Notes: generated from the letters alone by a model not told the origin. 64,000 bases of DNA from Paramecium sonneborni (GCA_905182985.1 CAJJDN010000015.1:1-64000), one strand, 5' to 3'. Counted from the stretch's first letter, positions 1 to 12,472 are shown. A program made the numbers and translations.

Positions 1-135
1 AAAAATAATTTTTATTTAAATATTTTCTTAATTATAAAAGATTCTCCATAAAAGATAAGTTAGTTCGACACAAAATATTACAAATTTATAGAAGTATATT
101 CAGTGAAAGTTAACATATATGTAGTAATATTATAT

Positions 136-1205
136 TCATATTTGAATTGATGATAGAATTTAAGAAACATCATCTGGATATTCTACTAAATTTAATTCAT
201 TTAGTAATTCATTTTCATTAACAGTAGGATATTTCAAAAGATGAAGTGTACTTTCTAAATCCTTAAATTATGAAGATAACAATTTTAATAAAGCAATACC
301 AGTTTTCCACAAAACATTAGTTCCACAAAAAAACATTCTATCCCAAATTCGCCCCACAATATCAGGATTTAGGGGTTTAGCAAATAATGTTATAATCCAT
401 TCTAATAAAAAATTGGAGCAGTCAATATTGTAGTTTTTGAGCTAATAATAGGTTTTGGGTATATTTATTTTGATCAATTTTTAAAATTATTCAAAGATAA
501 TTTGTAGTATATTAGTATCAACCAAATAAATTGGGAGTAATTAAGGTTGTGTAATAAGGCTGCTAAATATAATAAATGTGTTATAATCATCTAAATATGT
601 CAAAAGTATTGATGCTATATAAGTCATCCCTTAAATATATCCAATATCTGGACGGTACATACAAAATGTCTCTAGAATTGATTATAAACTTCCGCTAAGG
701 GGTCCACCTATTTAAAAGATGTTTCGAAGACCTATTTTAAAATTTTTATACTTGGAACATCAAAAGTTCTCCCTAAATCTTTCTAAATCAATTTTATTGA
801 GTCTAATCTTCCATAATTATATTTTCGATCAATTATAATGTTTTATACTTATTCTTATAATATTTCAAATAACTCCAAAGTTATTTAATGTTTATTACCC
901 ACTATTAAAGGCCAAATATCTCTCCTTGCACTAAAAGGAATTCCAAATTCAACTAATTAAACTATTTTAACGTCTCTTTAATATTTTTGCCAATCTTAAG
1001 CAATCTATTGCCATAATGATTTTAATTTCTATTTAAATTAAGTTCTTACTTTTTCTTATTCTTATTTGTTGTTGTTTAAGTTTTTTGAGTGATTAATAAA
1101 TTAATAAAGATCATCATTATGTAAACCTTCTATAAATAATTATTGTTTATTTTTTAAATAAACTTTAGAATCTGAATCTACTTATTTATTTTGAATTGAA
1201 AGCAT
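136..1205 (-). CDS. TBC-domain Rab GTPase-activating protein
   Basis: Reading the minus strand in code 6 gives a TBC domain starting a little after residue 80. The N-terminal GIPFSARRDIW block is followed by the arginine-finger motif IQKDLGR, the glutamine-finger motif GYIQGMTYIAS, and the late helix RIWDRMFFCG. Both catalytic fingers are present, so an active RabGAP acting in vesicle traffic is expected. The start is ATG 1205, giving a lysine- and glutamine-rich N-terminus, and the TGA is at 136-138. A 20-nt intron at 732-751 (GT..TAG) is needed to join the DVPS and LRNIF segments. The protein is short for the family, essentially just the TBC fold. The family is clear; which Rab it acts on is not. 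Confidence 0.85.
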
Positions 1206-1409
1206 ATTTAATTTTTAAAGAGTTGAAGAACTATTGTTTTTAATTTATAATTAATAAATGATTATATATTTCAAACAAATTAAAGTATTTCTTGTTTTTA
1301 GATTAATAGATTATAAGAATATTTTGTCAATAAAAATAATATCAAATTTTAATTCTTAATTAGGATGTTCTACATACATAAATCAAGTATATTAATTATA
1401 TTAATTTTA

Positions 1410-1859
1410 TCAAAATTAATATTATCTTCTTTAGCTACTTGATGTTTTCCTCATTGAAAAAGATCGATTTCTGATTGATTCAAATCTTTCATTAAATTTC
1501 CATTTTTTAAAATTTATTTAAGTTGGCAATTAGAGTTCATAATTTTCAATGTAAATTTTATGTTTTTATTCTGGTTATTTAAAATATTCTTTTTATGCTC
1601 TCAACCATTATTTTGGATCCCCAAATGTATTTGTGGTTTGTTGTGTTGCTTAAATTCTTATCTATTTTGTTTCATCAATTGCAGTTTTAATAAAATTTTT
1701 AAATTCTTATTATTTTTCTTTTCCTATTTAGATTCTTTGCATTTGATCCAATTTAAATTTATTTTTGGTATATCTCTAAGTAGTAATAAAAGAATCATTA
1801 AACTATTTATAGGAATAGTCTTTAAATGATATTTCTGGAAGACAAGATTTATTTCTCAT
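1410..1859 (-). CDS. hypothetical basic protein, 149 aa
   Basis: An uninterrupted code-6 frame from ATG 1859 to TGA 1410-1412. The protein is lysine, glutamine and arginine rich, with a helix-prone middle (GKEKQQEFKNFIKTAIDETK) and a serine/arginine-rich tail. No known domain, signal peptide or membrane segment is visible. It lies about 200 nt upstream of the TBC gene on the same strand. The opposite strand has an open reading in the standard code, but it is hydrophobic and repetitive and looks like a shadow of this frame. Function unknown. Confidence 0.55.
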
Positions 1860-2070
1860 TTTAATATAATTTTTATTGATTATTAGAAAATAAAGAAAAT
1901 GAGATAAAAATATCAATAATGGTAATTTATTAATTTAAAAAATTTTCAACAATTTTAGTTACTGTAATAAATTGAAAATGGAATCTATTGTGATTTCTCT
2001 TATGATTTTTTCTTGACTAAAGTTTATCTTTTAATCCTAAATTGCATAACAACTATTTCAATGAATAAAA

Positions 2071-2627
2071 TCAAATTGCTTCTAATTTAAAAACTAAGAA
2101 TTCTGCAAATCTTTTTTAAGTAAGGCTTTTTATCATCATAAAGTTATCAAGCTCCATTTCTTTAATACACCGCTTTTAATTTAAGAATTTGTATGCATAC
2201 TCTCTTTAACTTATCCTAAATCCATAGAGATTTATTTAGCTATGATTATTAACACATTATCAACATATTACCCATCATCATAATCTTTTTATAAAATTTT
2301 TATGATATCATTTTTATAAATCATCCATTATTTATCAGTTATTTATACTAATATCAAACATTTTATAACCTTTTTAATTAAAAAGATCGTGCAAATTTCA
2401 GTTTTAATCTTGGCTGACCAATTTTCTAATTATTCAATTCTTGTCTCAAATTATCAAACTATGAATTGATTTAATAATTTGATGCAAAGTTTGAATTAAA
2501 ATTTGCAAAACAAGAAGTTATGGGTAAGTATACTTAATCTTCAAGAAATAATTTTTACCTTTTTGCTCTTTTATAAAAATTAACAGATTCACATTATAAA
2601 TGATTAATTAATATTATATGTAAACAT
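2071..2627 (-). CDS. hypothetical protein, multi-exon
   Basis: The model runs from ATG 2627 to TGA 2071-2073 and needs several tiny introns, including a 34-nt one near the start, a 20-nt one at 2440-2459 ending in AAG, and a 32-nt TAG one near 2230-2261. The joined protein has a plausible helical middle (QIEQLENWSAKIKTE) and a basic C-terminal part (GFRISQREYAYKFLNQKRC). I recognise no family. The start overlaps the spacer right after the stop of the upstream gene (2638), so the spacing is very tight. The exon structure is inferred by frame continuity only; the middle could be cut differently. Confidence 0.4.
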
Positions 2628-2637
2628 TTTTATTAGA

Positions 2638-3487
2638 TCAGAAGTTTTCGCAATCATAATCATATTCCATAGGAGGTTGCTATTACATTTAAGGAGCATC
2701 AATAGTATGAATAGGATTCAATTATTTATAATATCTCATTGCTACTTCATGATTACCCATTTAATTATAATGTCTAAAGTAATCTTAAATTTGCTTTTAT
2801 TTTTGCATGTCTTGTGCCTTAATAAATAAAAGTTTAATTACAATATTTTAGAATTCGTGTAAGTGTTAATATTCTCGTTATAATTTTTACTTTTTTATAA
2901 ATTCTTTTTATTCCTAATATTCTTTTCTATTAATAATTTAAATTATTCAATACTGTTTTTCTTTTTCATCATCAAAAGTTTGCATTTCTAATTCTGCTTA
3001 TTATATTTTTTCTTTAAGTTATTCCTTTTCAAACCATACTTTAAAATTATAGAATTTTTATGATGGAAAAGTTGCTGTATTATAGCATTCCACATATTCT
3101 TCAAAGTATTTCTTTTCTTCTTGAGGAGTAATTGCTTCAACATTTAACATTTTCACATCAGATAACCACATTAAAAATTCTTCTCTTTTTAAATACATGT
3201 CTGTATGACTTTAATATTAAAAATACATAACCTAATGGTACCATATTTGCCCCACTAATTCTTTTTTGGTTTTTTCTTAATCGTTTCATTCTTTTATTTT
3301 TTATCCTTTTTTATATTTTTTTCCTTTTTTTCCTTCTTTTCTTTCTTCTCCTTTTTATCTTTTTTGTCTTTCTCTTTGTCTTTCTCTTTCTTTTCCTTTT
3401 TTTCTTTTTTCTTTTCCTTACTAAATGATCTCTATTAAGAATAAAAACATTTTTTACTTAATTTTCTTTAACTCTATCCTTTCCCAT
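2638..3487 (-). CDS. SCI1-like (style cell-cycle inhibitor 1-like) nuclear protein
   Basis: ATG 3487 to TGA 2638-2640. Exon 1 is followed by a 26-nt intron (3432-3457), then a long lysine/glutamate run, then the conserved block WGKYGTIR-LYMYLKREEF, EECYNTATFPSQKFYN-type residues and a C-terminal coiled coil rich in Q/E/K. The order 'K-rich tail, WGKYG, MYxKxxEFxxWL, DYNTATxPxxKFY' is what I know from the plant SCI1 / small conserved nuclear family. A second intron at 3201-3226 ends in CAG, a third (27 nt) in TAG. The protein ends in a glutamine- and aspartate-rich tail. The biochemical role is not established for this family outside plants. Confidence 0.65.
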
Positions 3488-3726
3488 AAATCTAAATTAA
3501 TTTGATAATTAATTTAATAATAATAATTGTAATATTTATATATTTACAATATATACAAAAAATAATATTGATAATCCATAAAGTCTTTATAATATTAAAT
3601 AGATTATTAATATTATTGTAATTAATCAAAACAATTTGTTAATTTCAATAAAGTTTAAAGTATATGTAAGTAAAATTAAGTATTAATAAATTAGCTTCTG
3701 AATTTATTTTTATACGTTAATTATAA

Positions 3727-4946
3727 TCAAGTTATTTACAAAATTTTATATGACAAATTGCCATCAAAATAATTGGATAACTTTTAGAAATAATTCATAT
3801 TTTTATGAATACCTTCAGGATCTCTATCTCATAAGTGAAGAAATATTTGTGCTTTATTAACAACATTACTATTATTAATGATGAATCATTTATACCTAAC
3901 CAAACTTATCACAACTGAGTTTTTCAAAAATAATATTAAAATTTTGATGATCTATATTTTGAATAATTTCAAAAGTGCCTTTTTAGAGTATAATTTAAAT
4001 AATATAATTACAATATCAAGATAAACCTAATTCATCTTATAAAGTCTATTATTCTTTGTAGATATAATCAAACTAATTTAGGAATATTAAATTTATGATA
4101 TACCTAAAGGATAGCAGATTACTCTAACATTAACTGAATTATCTGTAATCATGAGAGACTCATTAAATACAATTTAGATTCTCATAAAACTCTCACTATA
4201 AGCCAATCAATTTTGATATAAAAATTTATTGATTAATAGTAATAACAAGATTTATAATGTAAATGATTGAATTGAAAAAATCTTTATCGAATAAATTAGA
4301 ATTATGAAAAATTACTTATAACTTTTATACTCTGCATCCGTAAGTATTGTATAATGAATTAAGAAGAAAAGTATATTTATTTAAAGGGTTATAACAATTA
4401 CTAAGTATTAAAATAAATGAAGATTATTGTTCAAATATTAAATCTCTTTATTTTTGATTTCTTGTTCAAGATTCTATAGACAACATAATTTCCCAAGTTA
4501 TGATTTGCTAGACTATTCCTAGCAAAAATAAAAAATTATTCTTTTTATCCATTATTTCCTTTTTAATATTTTTCTACTTTTTGATTAATCTTAAAGATTT
4601 AAAAATCTATTTGATGATTATAAATACTAAATTTCCAACAAGAAATGGATCTTCATCTAATTATAATGATTGGATTGCCCAAAAATCAACTTTAAATGCA
4701 GAAATAGAATTTTTCTTTTAATTATTGAATATTTAAATAGAATGATAAGAGATTACAATAATTAATGTTAACTGCGTATAATATAAGAAGAATAAGTTCA
4801 GTAGGTTTCAAGATTTTGTAATTGATTGAGAAAAAATCTATTTTAATCACTTTCAAGTATTTTAGTTCTATTAAATATAAGGTACTATTGAGAATAGAAT
4901 CAATAATTTCTTTATTATCTTCTTCAAGATCTATATTATTAGTCAT
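3727..4946 (-). CDS. probable gene, exon structure unresolved
   Basis: A minus-strand ATG at 4946 opens a frame with an acidic start (NNIDLEEDNKEIIDS) and a hydrophobic stretch near residues 45-70. By splicing candidate introns of 21-34 nt the frame can be carried through segments such as NEDPFLVGNLVF, TWEIMLNQKQRDLIFEQQ, MITDNSVNVRVICYPLG and RDPEGIHKNMNYFQKLSNYF, ending at TGA 3727-3729. These pieces look coding, but no single chain of introns is convincing and no family is recognised. It may be one gene, two genes or a decaying gene. RNA evidence would settle it. Confidence 0.35.
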
Positions 4947-5124
4947 TTTATTCTAAATTTACTATTTATATTGGATATCATAATATTTTATTATTAGTAG
5001 ATATTTAATATAGATATAAGTTTAAACAATGTATAAAAAACTAAAAAAGATTTCGAATTTAATTATATCCATTATTATTGAAATAGATATAATATATTGT
5101 TAATAAATTAAATTAAAATATAAA

Positions 5125-5939
5125 CTGGCTACTCAACCATTATTAGAAACATTACCTAAAGACTATCATAAGATGCCTTCTAATTATGATTTTTCACATA
5201 AAAGTATTATAAATCAATTGAGTCTTAGGAATCAATTGGAAAGAGCATGAAAAAGATTTTGTATTAAGGACTGATGCAGTTTGGGAAAAAGATTAATTAA
5301 AAGATTGGTTTAGATTGTATACAAAAGTCAGAAACTATTAAAATTTTAGTGTTTTTATTTTGATACAACAGCAAATAAATATTCTTTGATGGAACCTGAT
5401 GAAGTTTATACTATATTGTTTGAAGGATGTAATTAATTATTTACAAATCTAATATAGGGGCATTAGAAGATTGTTTATTTCCATTTAGAATTACAACTCT
5501 AACTGGTAGAATTAATTGTTTCTAAGTTGGATTATACTTAATTATTATATACTATGCCACCAAAATAAAAAGTATATGTCCCTTATCCAACATATTAATC
5601 ATAATAAGATTACTTTACCTTATGTGCCTTAAGATTTCAAAAATGGTTTGATTGTGATTGAGCTGAACATTTCAAAATGGATAAAACTGAAGATGATTAT
5701 TTAAAAAGAGCTAAAGTTTATCCATGTTATGCAATTTTTTATGAAGCTGCCTATGCATGCACTGTTTTTATTTATTTTATATTCTAGGATGATATGTTTG
5801 ATTTCCTTATGGAATTAGCATATACTAGAAGATCGAATAGAACATTTGAATATAATCATTTCCAACATAAAATGCGTAGACTTCCAACTGTGTTTATGAT
5901 TCACCTAAAAATGCAGAAAGAATTAAAAAGACATATTGA
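5125..5939 (+). CDS. probable gene, unresolved exons or early pseudogene
   Basis: Several clearly protein-like segments lie in order on the plus strand: LPKDYHKMPSNYDFSHK, NWKEHEKDFVLRTDAVWEKD, SLMEPDEVYTILFEG, ALEDCLFPFRITTLTG, PPKQKVYVPYPTYQ, KRAKVYPCYAIFYEAAYAC, and YDSPKNAERIKKTY before TGA 5937-5939. Introns of 25, 23, 29 and 24 nt join some of them. Three problems remain: no in-frame ATG before the first block, an in-frame TGA at 5659-5661, and a one-base frame change near 5890. Unusual introns (37-39 nt, AAG ends) could explain part of this; decay is the alternative. The cysteine- and aromatic-rich style recalls ciliate mitochondrial proteins, but I do not recognise a family. Confidence 0.45.
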
Positions 5940-6362
5940 AATACATCTATCCAAGTAAATTGTAAATTATATCATAATGTAACTTCATATTATATCTTAT
6001 TTATTTTATACATTCAACCTAAATTTATTGTTTTCATTCCAATTCAATTAACCTTTATTTAATACTAAATAATCAGATATTTATGAGTTTTATTATGTTC
6101 CAACATTTTATTCTCACTTTTTCTAATTTACATTATTTTTTCTTATGAAGATAAACATTTTTATTCTACAGTTTTCATATTAATTCAATCATCTCAATTT
6201 AATTAATACAATTAGTTCATAATTATATGCTAATCTATATCTTTCTGTTACATTTTCTTATAGCAAACAAAATAAAACATATAAAAAATTAATTTAATTG
6301 ATTTTAAAATTCATTTATTTATATATTAAAAAAGTTAATTTACTCCAAATATATATTCAATA

Positions 6363-6799
6363 ATGTCAATAAATAATTTAAGTTTGGAATAGATAGAAAA
6401 TCCATCAAAAACAAAATTCAAATAACTCTATTTAAATAAATACAGAATAAAATTAGGATTAGTATCTAATCATAAAGAATAATTACCAAAATCAGTATCA
6501 ATAATAATTTAACTTTTTAGAGACCCAAGCTAAGAAATATTTCAATCAAAGAATTAGATCATTTAATAAAACCAGAAATGATTAAAGCTAAAATTATGCC
6601 AGATAATTAAAAGGTACTCACAGCTTAATTGTTAAGCAAAATTGCATAAAAATAATAAGAATAAGAATATTTTTGTAAATTTCCTGAAATCACTAAATAA
6701 AAGACAAAAAAAAGATCAAAAACTGAGTAACATATGGATAATTAATACAATAAATAATATAAGACATTTGCTAGAACTGCTTATTTAATTGTGATATGA
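6363..6799 (+). CDS. hypothetical basic protein with one intron
   Basis: ATG 6363, a 26-nt intron at 6495-6520 (GTATC...TTTAG) in phase 0, and TGA 6797-6799 give a protein of about 136 aa. It is rich in K, Q and N with a middle block RPKLRNISIKELDHLIKPEM. No domain, signal or membrane segment is seen. The stop is only about a dozen bases from the stop of the convergent RING gene. The intron is well supported because without it the frame hits TGA. Function unknown. Confidence 0.65.
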
Positions 6800-6810
6800 T
6801 ATATGACCAA

Positions 6811-8360
6811 TCATTATTTAGTAACTTATTTCATACTGTTGATACTTTATTCAATTAATTTCACCATTGCAATTATATCATCTAGTAATTCATTTCTATA
6901 CATTGCTTCTATTTTTAATTTAGGTCCACATTTAAAACATTCTTTGTTGTATCCTTTTTTGCATTCAAAACAATAGGAATGTCCACATGGAATTATTGTA
7001 ACAGGTTATTTTATAAATTTATTACAAAATGTGCAAGATAAATTCTTCTATATATCTTTCTAAAATATTAAATAATATATCTATACATCAGTTTTTTCTA
7101 ATTATAATATTGTATCTGTAATTTATTTTGTATTTTTTGGTTTTGATAACTATTCCTTTAAAGAATCTAATTAGGTATTCAAGCTATTAATTTCAGATTA
7201 ATTATTCTAATTTTATTAATCCAATAATTATTTTTAATTTTTTAATTATTCTAATTATTATAATTTGTCCTACAACTATTATTATATTTCTTGTTATTTT
7301 TGCTTTAATTTTTCAAGTTGATTATTCACTTCAATTGAATTTTTGGATTAATCATCAATTTTTTACCTTAATTAACTAATTTCTTTCTAGATAATTATAT
7401 AATCATACATCTTTAATCTTTTATATTTCAGAAAGTTATAATTTCAAACTTAATAATTATTCATTTAATTTACTATTTTAATCATTCTAATCTTTTGATT
7501 TTTTTAAATTTTCCATGATCGAAATTTTTTCTTACTCTAGTTATTTTATCTGTATTAATGAAGCTGATATTTCTTTATTTAGATTTTGCTCTTTCAATTA
7601 ACTATCATTTCTATATTAATCATATTATTTTTTGATATTATTTTTATCATTAACTTCCTTATCAATACTTTTTTAAATTTCAGTAATTTAATGTTCTAAT
7701 TTACTTTAAAAATCCTTTTTAATTAAAAAGAATTAATACTTCAGCTTTGTGCAATTAATCTTTTAATCTCCTAAATTCTTCGTTACTTTCTTCTTTACTT
7801 TTTAACTTATCTTAATATTAAGATATTTATTATCTTAATTATTCTACTTACTATAATAACTCTTATTCTTTTGCCTGTGATTGTTTAATACTAATTTCTA
7901 ACGAATTAATTTTCTCTCTATCTTTTTCTGCTTATAAATTAAATTTAGATGAATCTCCTGCTTATTTAAGTCTTAATTATATTGCTTAATAACTAGCTTA
8001 TAATTCTTAAAGTTATTTAGATTTTTCTTCATTTATTATTTTTTCTTTAACTAACTCTTATTTCATAGATTCAAAGCCTTTCTCAATTGATATAATCATA
8101 TCATTTCTTTGTTCAATATCTTTTTTATGCATTTCTAACTTTGTATCTATTTAACGTAGCATCTATGATTCAGTCACAGGAGTTTATTTCTGCTTTTTAT
8201 TTAAAGATTCTGAAACAGTAGTATTACTACTTATGATATAAGTATTGCTTCCAAATTTTAACTTTCTTTAAATTGTATGCAATCTTCCAGGATAAGAGTC
8301 CTCATCATCAAGAGATGGTCTATTGTTAATTTATGGTAAAGGTTTTATTGTACTTCTCAT
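6811..8360 (-). CDS. coiled-coil RING-finger protein, likely E3 ubiquitin ligase
   Basis: ATG 8360 to TGA 6811-6813. The N-terminal 60 residues are serine/threonine rich. The middle, roughly 350 residues, is a long heptad-like coiled coil full of Q, K, E and L. The C-terminus has a C3HC4-type RING: CTFCNKF, then CGHSYCFECKKGY, then CFKCG. E3 ligase activity is inferred from the RING. Introns include 25 nt at 7715-7739, ending AAG, and 22 nt ending TAG at about 7389-7410. The C-terminal placement of a RING after a coiled coil is common in ciliate RING proteins; the substrate cannot be guessed. Confidence 0.8.
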
Positions 8361-8464
8361 GATTATAATAAATTTAATTATAAAATTCTTATTAACTAAA
8401 ACTTAAAATAAGAGTCATTATCCTTATATATGAAAGTAAAATATATTCAAAAAACAAAATTAAC

Positions 8465-9173
8465 TCAAAATTATAATCTTAATGGAAATTGTTTTAAACT
8501 TAAAGTAAATTAGCATTTTATACTTCTTCTTAGTCTATATTCAGTTAAATCTTATAAATATCTATATATTTCATTCTCTTTGTTAGCATGACTATATATC
8601 AATGCTTAACAACCATTTTCTATAGTAGGCATTAATATGATAATTGCTTACTTCCATTTTTATTATATGACTAACAATATTAAGATAATAATAAGAAATA
8701 TCTCATACAAATATAAACAATACCAAAAATAATATTTACAATATTTATTTAAAGGGTAAAGTTTATTTAATTTTTCAAAATACCATATATCTAATTCTTC
8801 TTTTAAATTCCACCAAATAATGCCAATTAATTTCTTTCCTGTATAATTTTTCACAATCCAAAAATTTAGAGATGTTAGAGTTATTATAATTAACATTAAT
8901 TTTTGAATATTTACGTCTTTCAACTCAAAATAAAAAAGAGTAATTATTATGATTTTAAAAAGTATGTGTAATACAATTGCAACATAGTCTACAGTTTTAG
9001 TTAAATCAATTTTACCATTTTATAATAACTCTGGAAATAGAAATCTAATATTGTTTCTATTTTTACGTAACAGGATTGAAATAAGAGAAGGAAGTATGCA
9101 CCATATTGCTAATAACAATATCTTCTTGATTATTAGGTTAACTTTCTTCTTTATGATAAAATTTTGATATCAT
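8465..9173 (-). CDS. TVP23-family Golgi membrane protein
   Basis: ATG 9173; a 22-nt intron (TAG) joins MISKFYHKEES...NPVT to the first hydrophobic region. The key family signature follows: a hydrophobic helix, then LNFWIVKNYTGKKLIGIIWWN, matching the 'DFWxVKNxxGRxLVGLxWW' hallmark of TVP23/FAM18. Four membrane helices are visible (around VAIVLHILFKIIIITLFYF, LMLIIITLTSLNFW and two in YYFWYCLYLYEIFLIIILILL). TVP23 proteins sit in the Golgi/TGN and help vesicle traffic. The tail after the last helix is longer than usual and may hide a last intron. The TGA is at 8465-8467. Confidence 0.85.
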
Positions 9174-9358
9174 AAAATATATAATAAAATTTTATACTGT
9201 TAGGAACTATTATTTATTAGTTTTTGTATCAAGGATAATAGACATTTCATAAAATCTGATTGATAATTATTTTTGGATAAATTAATAATTAATAGTAAAT
9301 TAGAATAGCCTAAATAAGCATACTAATATTTATTATTAATTTTTAAAAGTGTTTTAAT

Positions 9359-9989
9359 ATGAGATAAGAATAATTGGAATAGCTAATAAATCTGAAATAG
9401 TATTAGATTAATCATAATAATGATCCTAACTTTAACCAATTACCTATATAACCAACTTATTAAGAAGAAATGGAAAAGGAAGTCCAGAAACTAGAATAAT
9501 AATCTCTTTTTGCAGATTCATTTGATGTTGATATTCCAAGTCTTAAAAAAAATAGAGAAGAAAAAAGATTAAGGAAAATGGCTAAAATATAGTAATTAAC
9601 AGAGGGTTGGTTTGGAATGAAATCTTAAGATTAAGATGAAACCATGAAATAAGAATTTATGATTATGAAATTAAAAAAATATCTAGATCCAAAATAACCA
9701 GTTAAATCTAGTGATTTTAAAACTATGCCTAAATATTTTTAAGTTGGAACATATGTAGATGGAATGGGTATTTATGTATTTTATTTTTATAGATAATTAT
9801 AATATAAAAAAGAAAAAGAGAAATCAGAGTAATTTGATTGACCAATTTTTAGAATATGATAAAGAAAAATAAACGACAAAAAACTCATTTTAGAAGATTT
9901 AATAAAGATAATAAAGAATTAGTAAAGTAAATTCAAAATTAAGAAAATTGAAGAGAATGGCAAAATCTATTGGAAGAAAAAATAAATGA
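9359..9989 (+). CDS. fcf2: Fcf2-domain pre-rRNA processing factor
   Basis: ATG 9359, a 25-nt intron at 9768-9792 and TGA 9987-9989. The N-terminal third is acidic and glutamine rich. The Fcf2 domain shows LTEGWFGMKS, then EFMIMKLKKYLDPKQP, then TMPKYFQVGTYVDGM; these match the family pattern 'WFGMP..T.E...DL..L..R..LDPKR..K..D.....PKYFQVGT'. The C-terminus after the intron is strongly basic (KKKKRNQS, KLRKLKRMAKSIGRKNK), as in Fcf2/TdIF2 proteins. The role is in early 18S rRNA maturation in the nucleolus. Length is about 200 aa, normal for the family. Confidence 0.9.
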
Positions 9990-10163
9990 TGATTATTTTA
10001 TTATTCTGTATATATCTTATTTTATGTAATCAAAAAACTGTATTTTCTAAATTCAAAAAAGTATTAGATAATTAATATCATAAAGATAACTATTTAATTA
10101 AAATGAGTATTTGTAATGAAATGATTTCTATTGATTAATGATTATTAATAATAAAATATTAGA

Positions 10164-10415
10164 ATGACAGAGGAATTAAATTCAAGTCTTGACTCTTTGG
10201 AATTAGAAATATATCATCGACCTAATCCAAAGATTCAATCCATTATAAACTACTTAAGAAAAATTGAATTAAAATTTTGCACTGATCCTAGAAAAAAATA
10301 AGAAGAATACAGATCTCTAAAGTGTACAACTCCAAAAGAGGACTTTGGGTTGCAAAGAAATAAATTTTTTAAAAGAAGATAATCAAATAAAACAATTGAC
10401 TGTCCCATTCTCTGA
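10164..10415 (+). CDS. hypothetical small protein, 83 aa
   Basis: A single-exon code-6 frame from ATG 10164 to TGA 10413-10415. It is charged, with an acidic serine-rich start (MTEELNSSLDSLELE) and a basic end (NKFFKRRQSNK). No domain recognised. It has several CAA/CCT/GAC codons and few rare ones, like neighbouring genes, which favours a real gene. About 330 nt of AT-rich sequence with no visible gene follow before the next stop at 10750. Confidence 0.5.
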
Positions 10416-10749
10416 AAGTCATTTTTTGATTATCTATTTTTTTTATCTCAATCTATTAATTTATCTAAGCTTTAAATATTTAAAACTAAATAAATGAATA
10501 TATATACTCATAAACGAAGCAAGCAGTTAACTATTTTTTTTATTTGATTTTTAAATTTTTACTTGTGATTTCTTAGTATATGTTCTATGTTAATTCATTT
10601 ATTCTGATTTAAGCAATATTTAATTTAGAAATTTAAAAAATCAGGAGATAATAGCAAAATAAATTAAAAGAACATTGTTGAAATAAATAGTTTTTAATAT
10701 TATCAATTAAAACAATTAATAATATTATCGAACATTTTATAATATATAA

Positions 10750-12472
10750 TCATTTATATAATTTATGTCTGATATAATCCATTTTATTAGTTATAACTTA
10801 CAATAAATCAGCCTTTGAATACTTATTTAAAATTGTAAAATAGTTTTGTTGTTCTAAATCTATTTATTAGATGTCCATGCAATTTTCAAAAAATTCGTCT
10901 AGAATTAAGGATTCTAATGTTTTTTCTATATGCAATAATTATCTTATAAATTAAAGAATATTGATACTTGCTTCCAATTGAAGAGTTTTTATCCAAGAAT
11001 TACTGGAGATATTAACTTTTCATATCCTCGCAATATTTTAATACTAATTTTTTCATAAATGTAATGGAAATTTCAGATGTAGTTAATTCCCTTTATAATT
11101 CATTTTCAAAATGAGCAAATTCTGTTCCTTAATAGATGTGTTATCCATTAATTTAAGATTTAAAGAACTTATCTGCTTCATCTTAATAATGTTTAAACAT
11201 TTTTCTAGCTGTTTCAACCTCTTTTTAAATTAAGGTACAAAAGCTTTTGTATTCAAAAGTTTTAGTAATATCATTTTATAATTCATATTTTTTAGCTAAA
11301 TGGGGAAAAGCTGAAACATTAAATTTTTCAACTAAATTCATTCTAATGATTTCTATTAAATAGCAAATATATTTAACAATTAAATATCCACAAAAAACAC
11401 TTTAAGATTCTCTTTATTCATCCCTCTAAAAATGATAGAAATGTATATACTTCATCTTTACTCAATTCTAAGACTTCTTCTACAACTTTATAAAGATAAA
11501 ATATTTTATTTCTTTCCATTAATAAATATTTAAAGGCTTTCGATTCTTTATTCCTTTAAGAATTTAAAGTAAGTTCTTATTAAATTTAATTTGGTTATTA
11601 TTCAGTATTTTTAATTCCTAATTAATATAAATAATGATTACGTTCAGCATATGTAAGTTCTCTTTCAAATAAGTCTTTCCAATTGATTCTTTTATTGTAA
11701 TCTTTTGTTAACATTCTCAATAGTAAATCTTTAGTAGCTTATGATACAACATTAACATTATCTAAAAACTATATTTCTTTTTCTTCAACTGCTAACATTA
11801 ATTATGCCATAGTTTTTTCTTCAAATGGACAGATTCCATATAATAATTCATATAAAACACAACCCAATGACCAGATATCGGCTTTGATAGTATATTCTTA
11901 TCCTTTTAAAATTTCAGGTGCCATATAAATAGGGGATCCAACCATAGTTGAAGATAAGTCTTAAGGAGTATTCAAAGCTTTGCAAAATCCAAAATCACCT
12001 AATTTAATTTAACCATTATGTAACATAATGTTACTTGGTTTGAGATCTCTATGCATAATATTTTCTGAGATTAATGATTAAAAGGCTTAAACTAATTATC
12101 TAAAATAATATAAGGCTTCTTTTTCAGTTTAAACTCTAGATAATATTAAATATAAATTGTTTACCCTTATTCTTAAATGATAGTTTCAAGAGTAGAGCCA
12201 TTACAGTATTCATATACAAAATAGTAATTTCGAGAACTCTTTAACATTTCAATAAATTTAACAACATGAGGATTATTAATTCTAGCAAGTGTTTGAATTT
12301 CATTCATTGTGAATTCTTCTAGTTTAGGAACTTCTTTAAATTTTTCTATTTTTACAACTTTTACTGCAACTAAACTATTATTCTTAATATTCACAGCTTT
12401 ATAAACTTTACCATATTAACCTGAACCAATAACTTCAAGAAGTGAATAGTTTTCAACAACTTTAGCACTCAT
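10750..12472 (-). CDS. ULK/ATG1-like serine/threonine protein kinase
   Basis: ATG 12472 opens a kinase domain at once: glycine loop IGSGQYGKVYKA, lysine in VAVKVVKIEKF, HRDLKPSNIMLH, DFGF, APE as SPIYMAPEIL, and DIWSLGCVLYELLYG. All catalytic residues are present. The activation-loop motif MVGSPxYMAPE and the compact N-terminus resemble ULK/ATG1 and related STK36-type kinases. A 29-nt intron (TAG) interrupts the domain near residue 105. A C-terminal region of about 270 residues is helical and without a recognised domain. Its role (autophagy or cilia) cannot be told from the sequence. Stop TGA 10750-10752. Confidence 0.9.

Noticed and set aside
1560..1829. 89-codon standard-code frame on the plus strand
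   Set aside because: Hydrophobic and phenylalanine-rich, antisense to a better code-6 frame; typical shadow of lysine/glutamine-rich coding on the other strand.
3290..3420. TTTTC-rich pyrimidine tract as a tandem repeat
   Set aside because: It is the lysine/glutamate-rich coding stretch of the SCI1-like gene on the minus strand.
5659..5661. TGA read as tryptophan or selenocysteine
   Set aside because: All good genes in the window use TGA as stop, and no SECIS-like element was seen; unusual splicing or decay is simpler.
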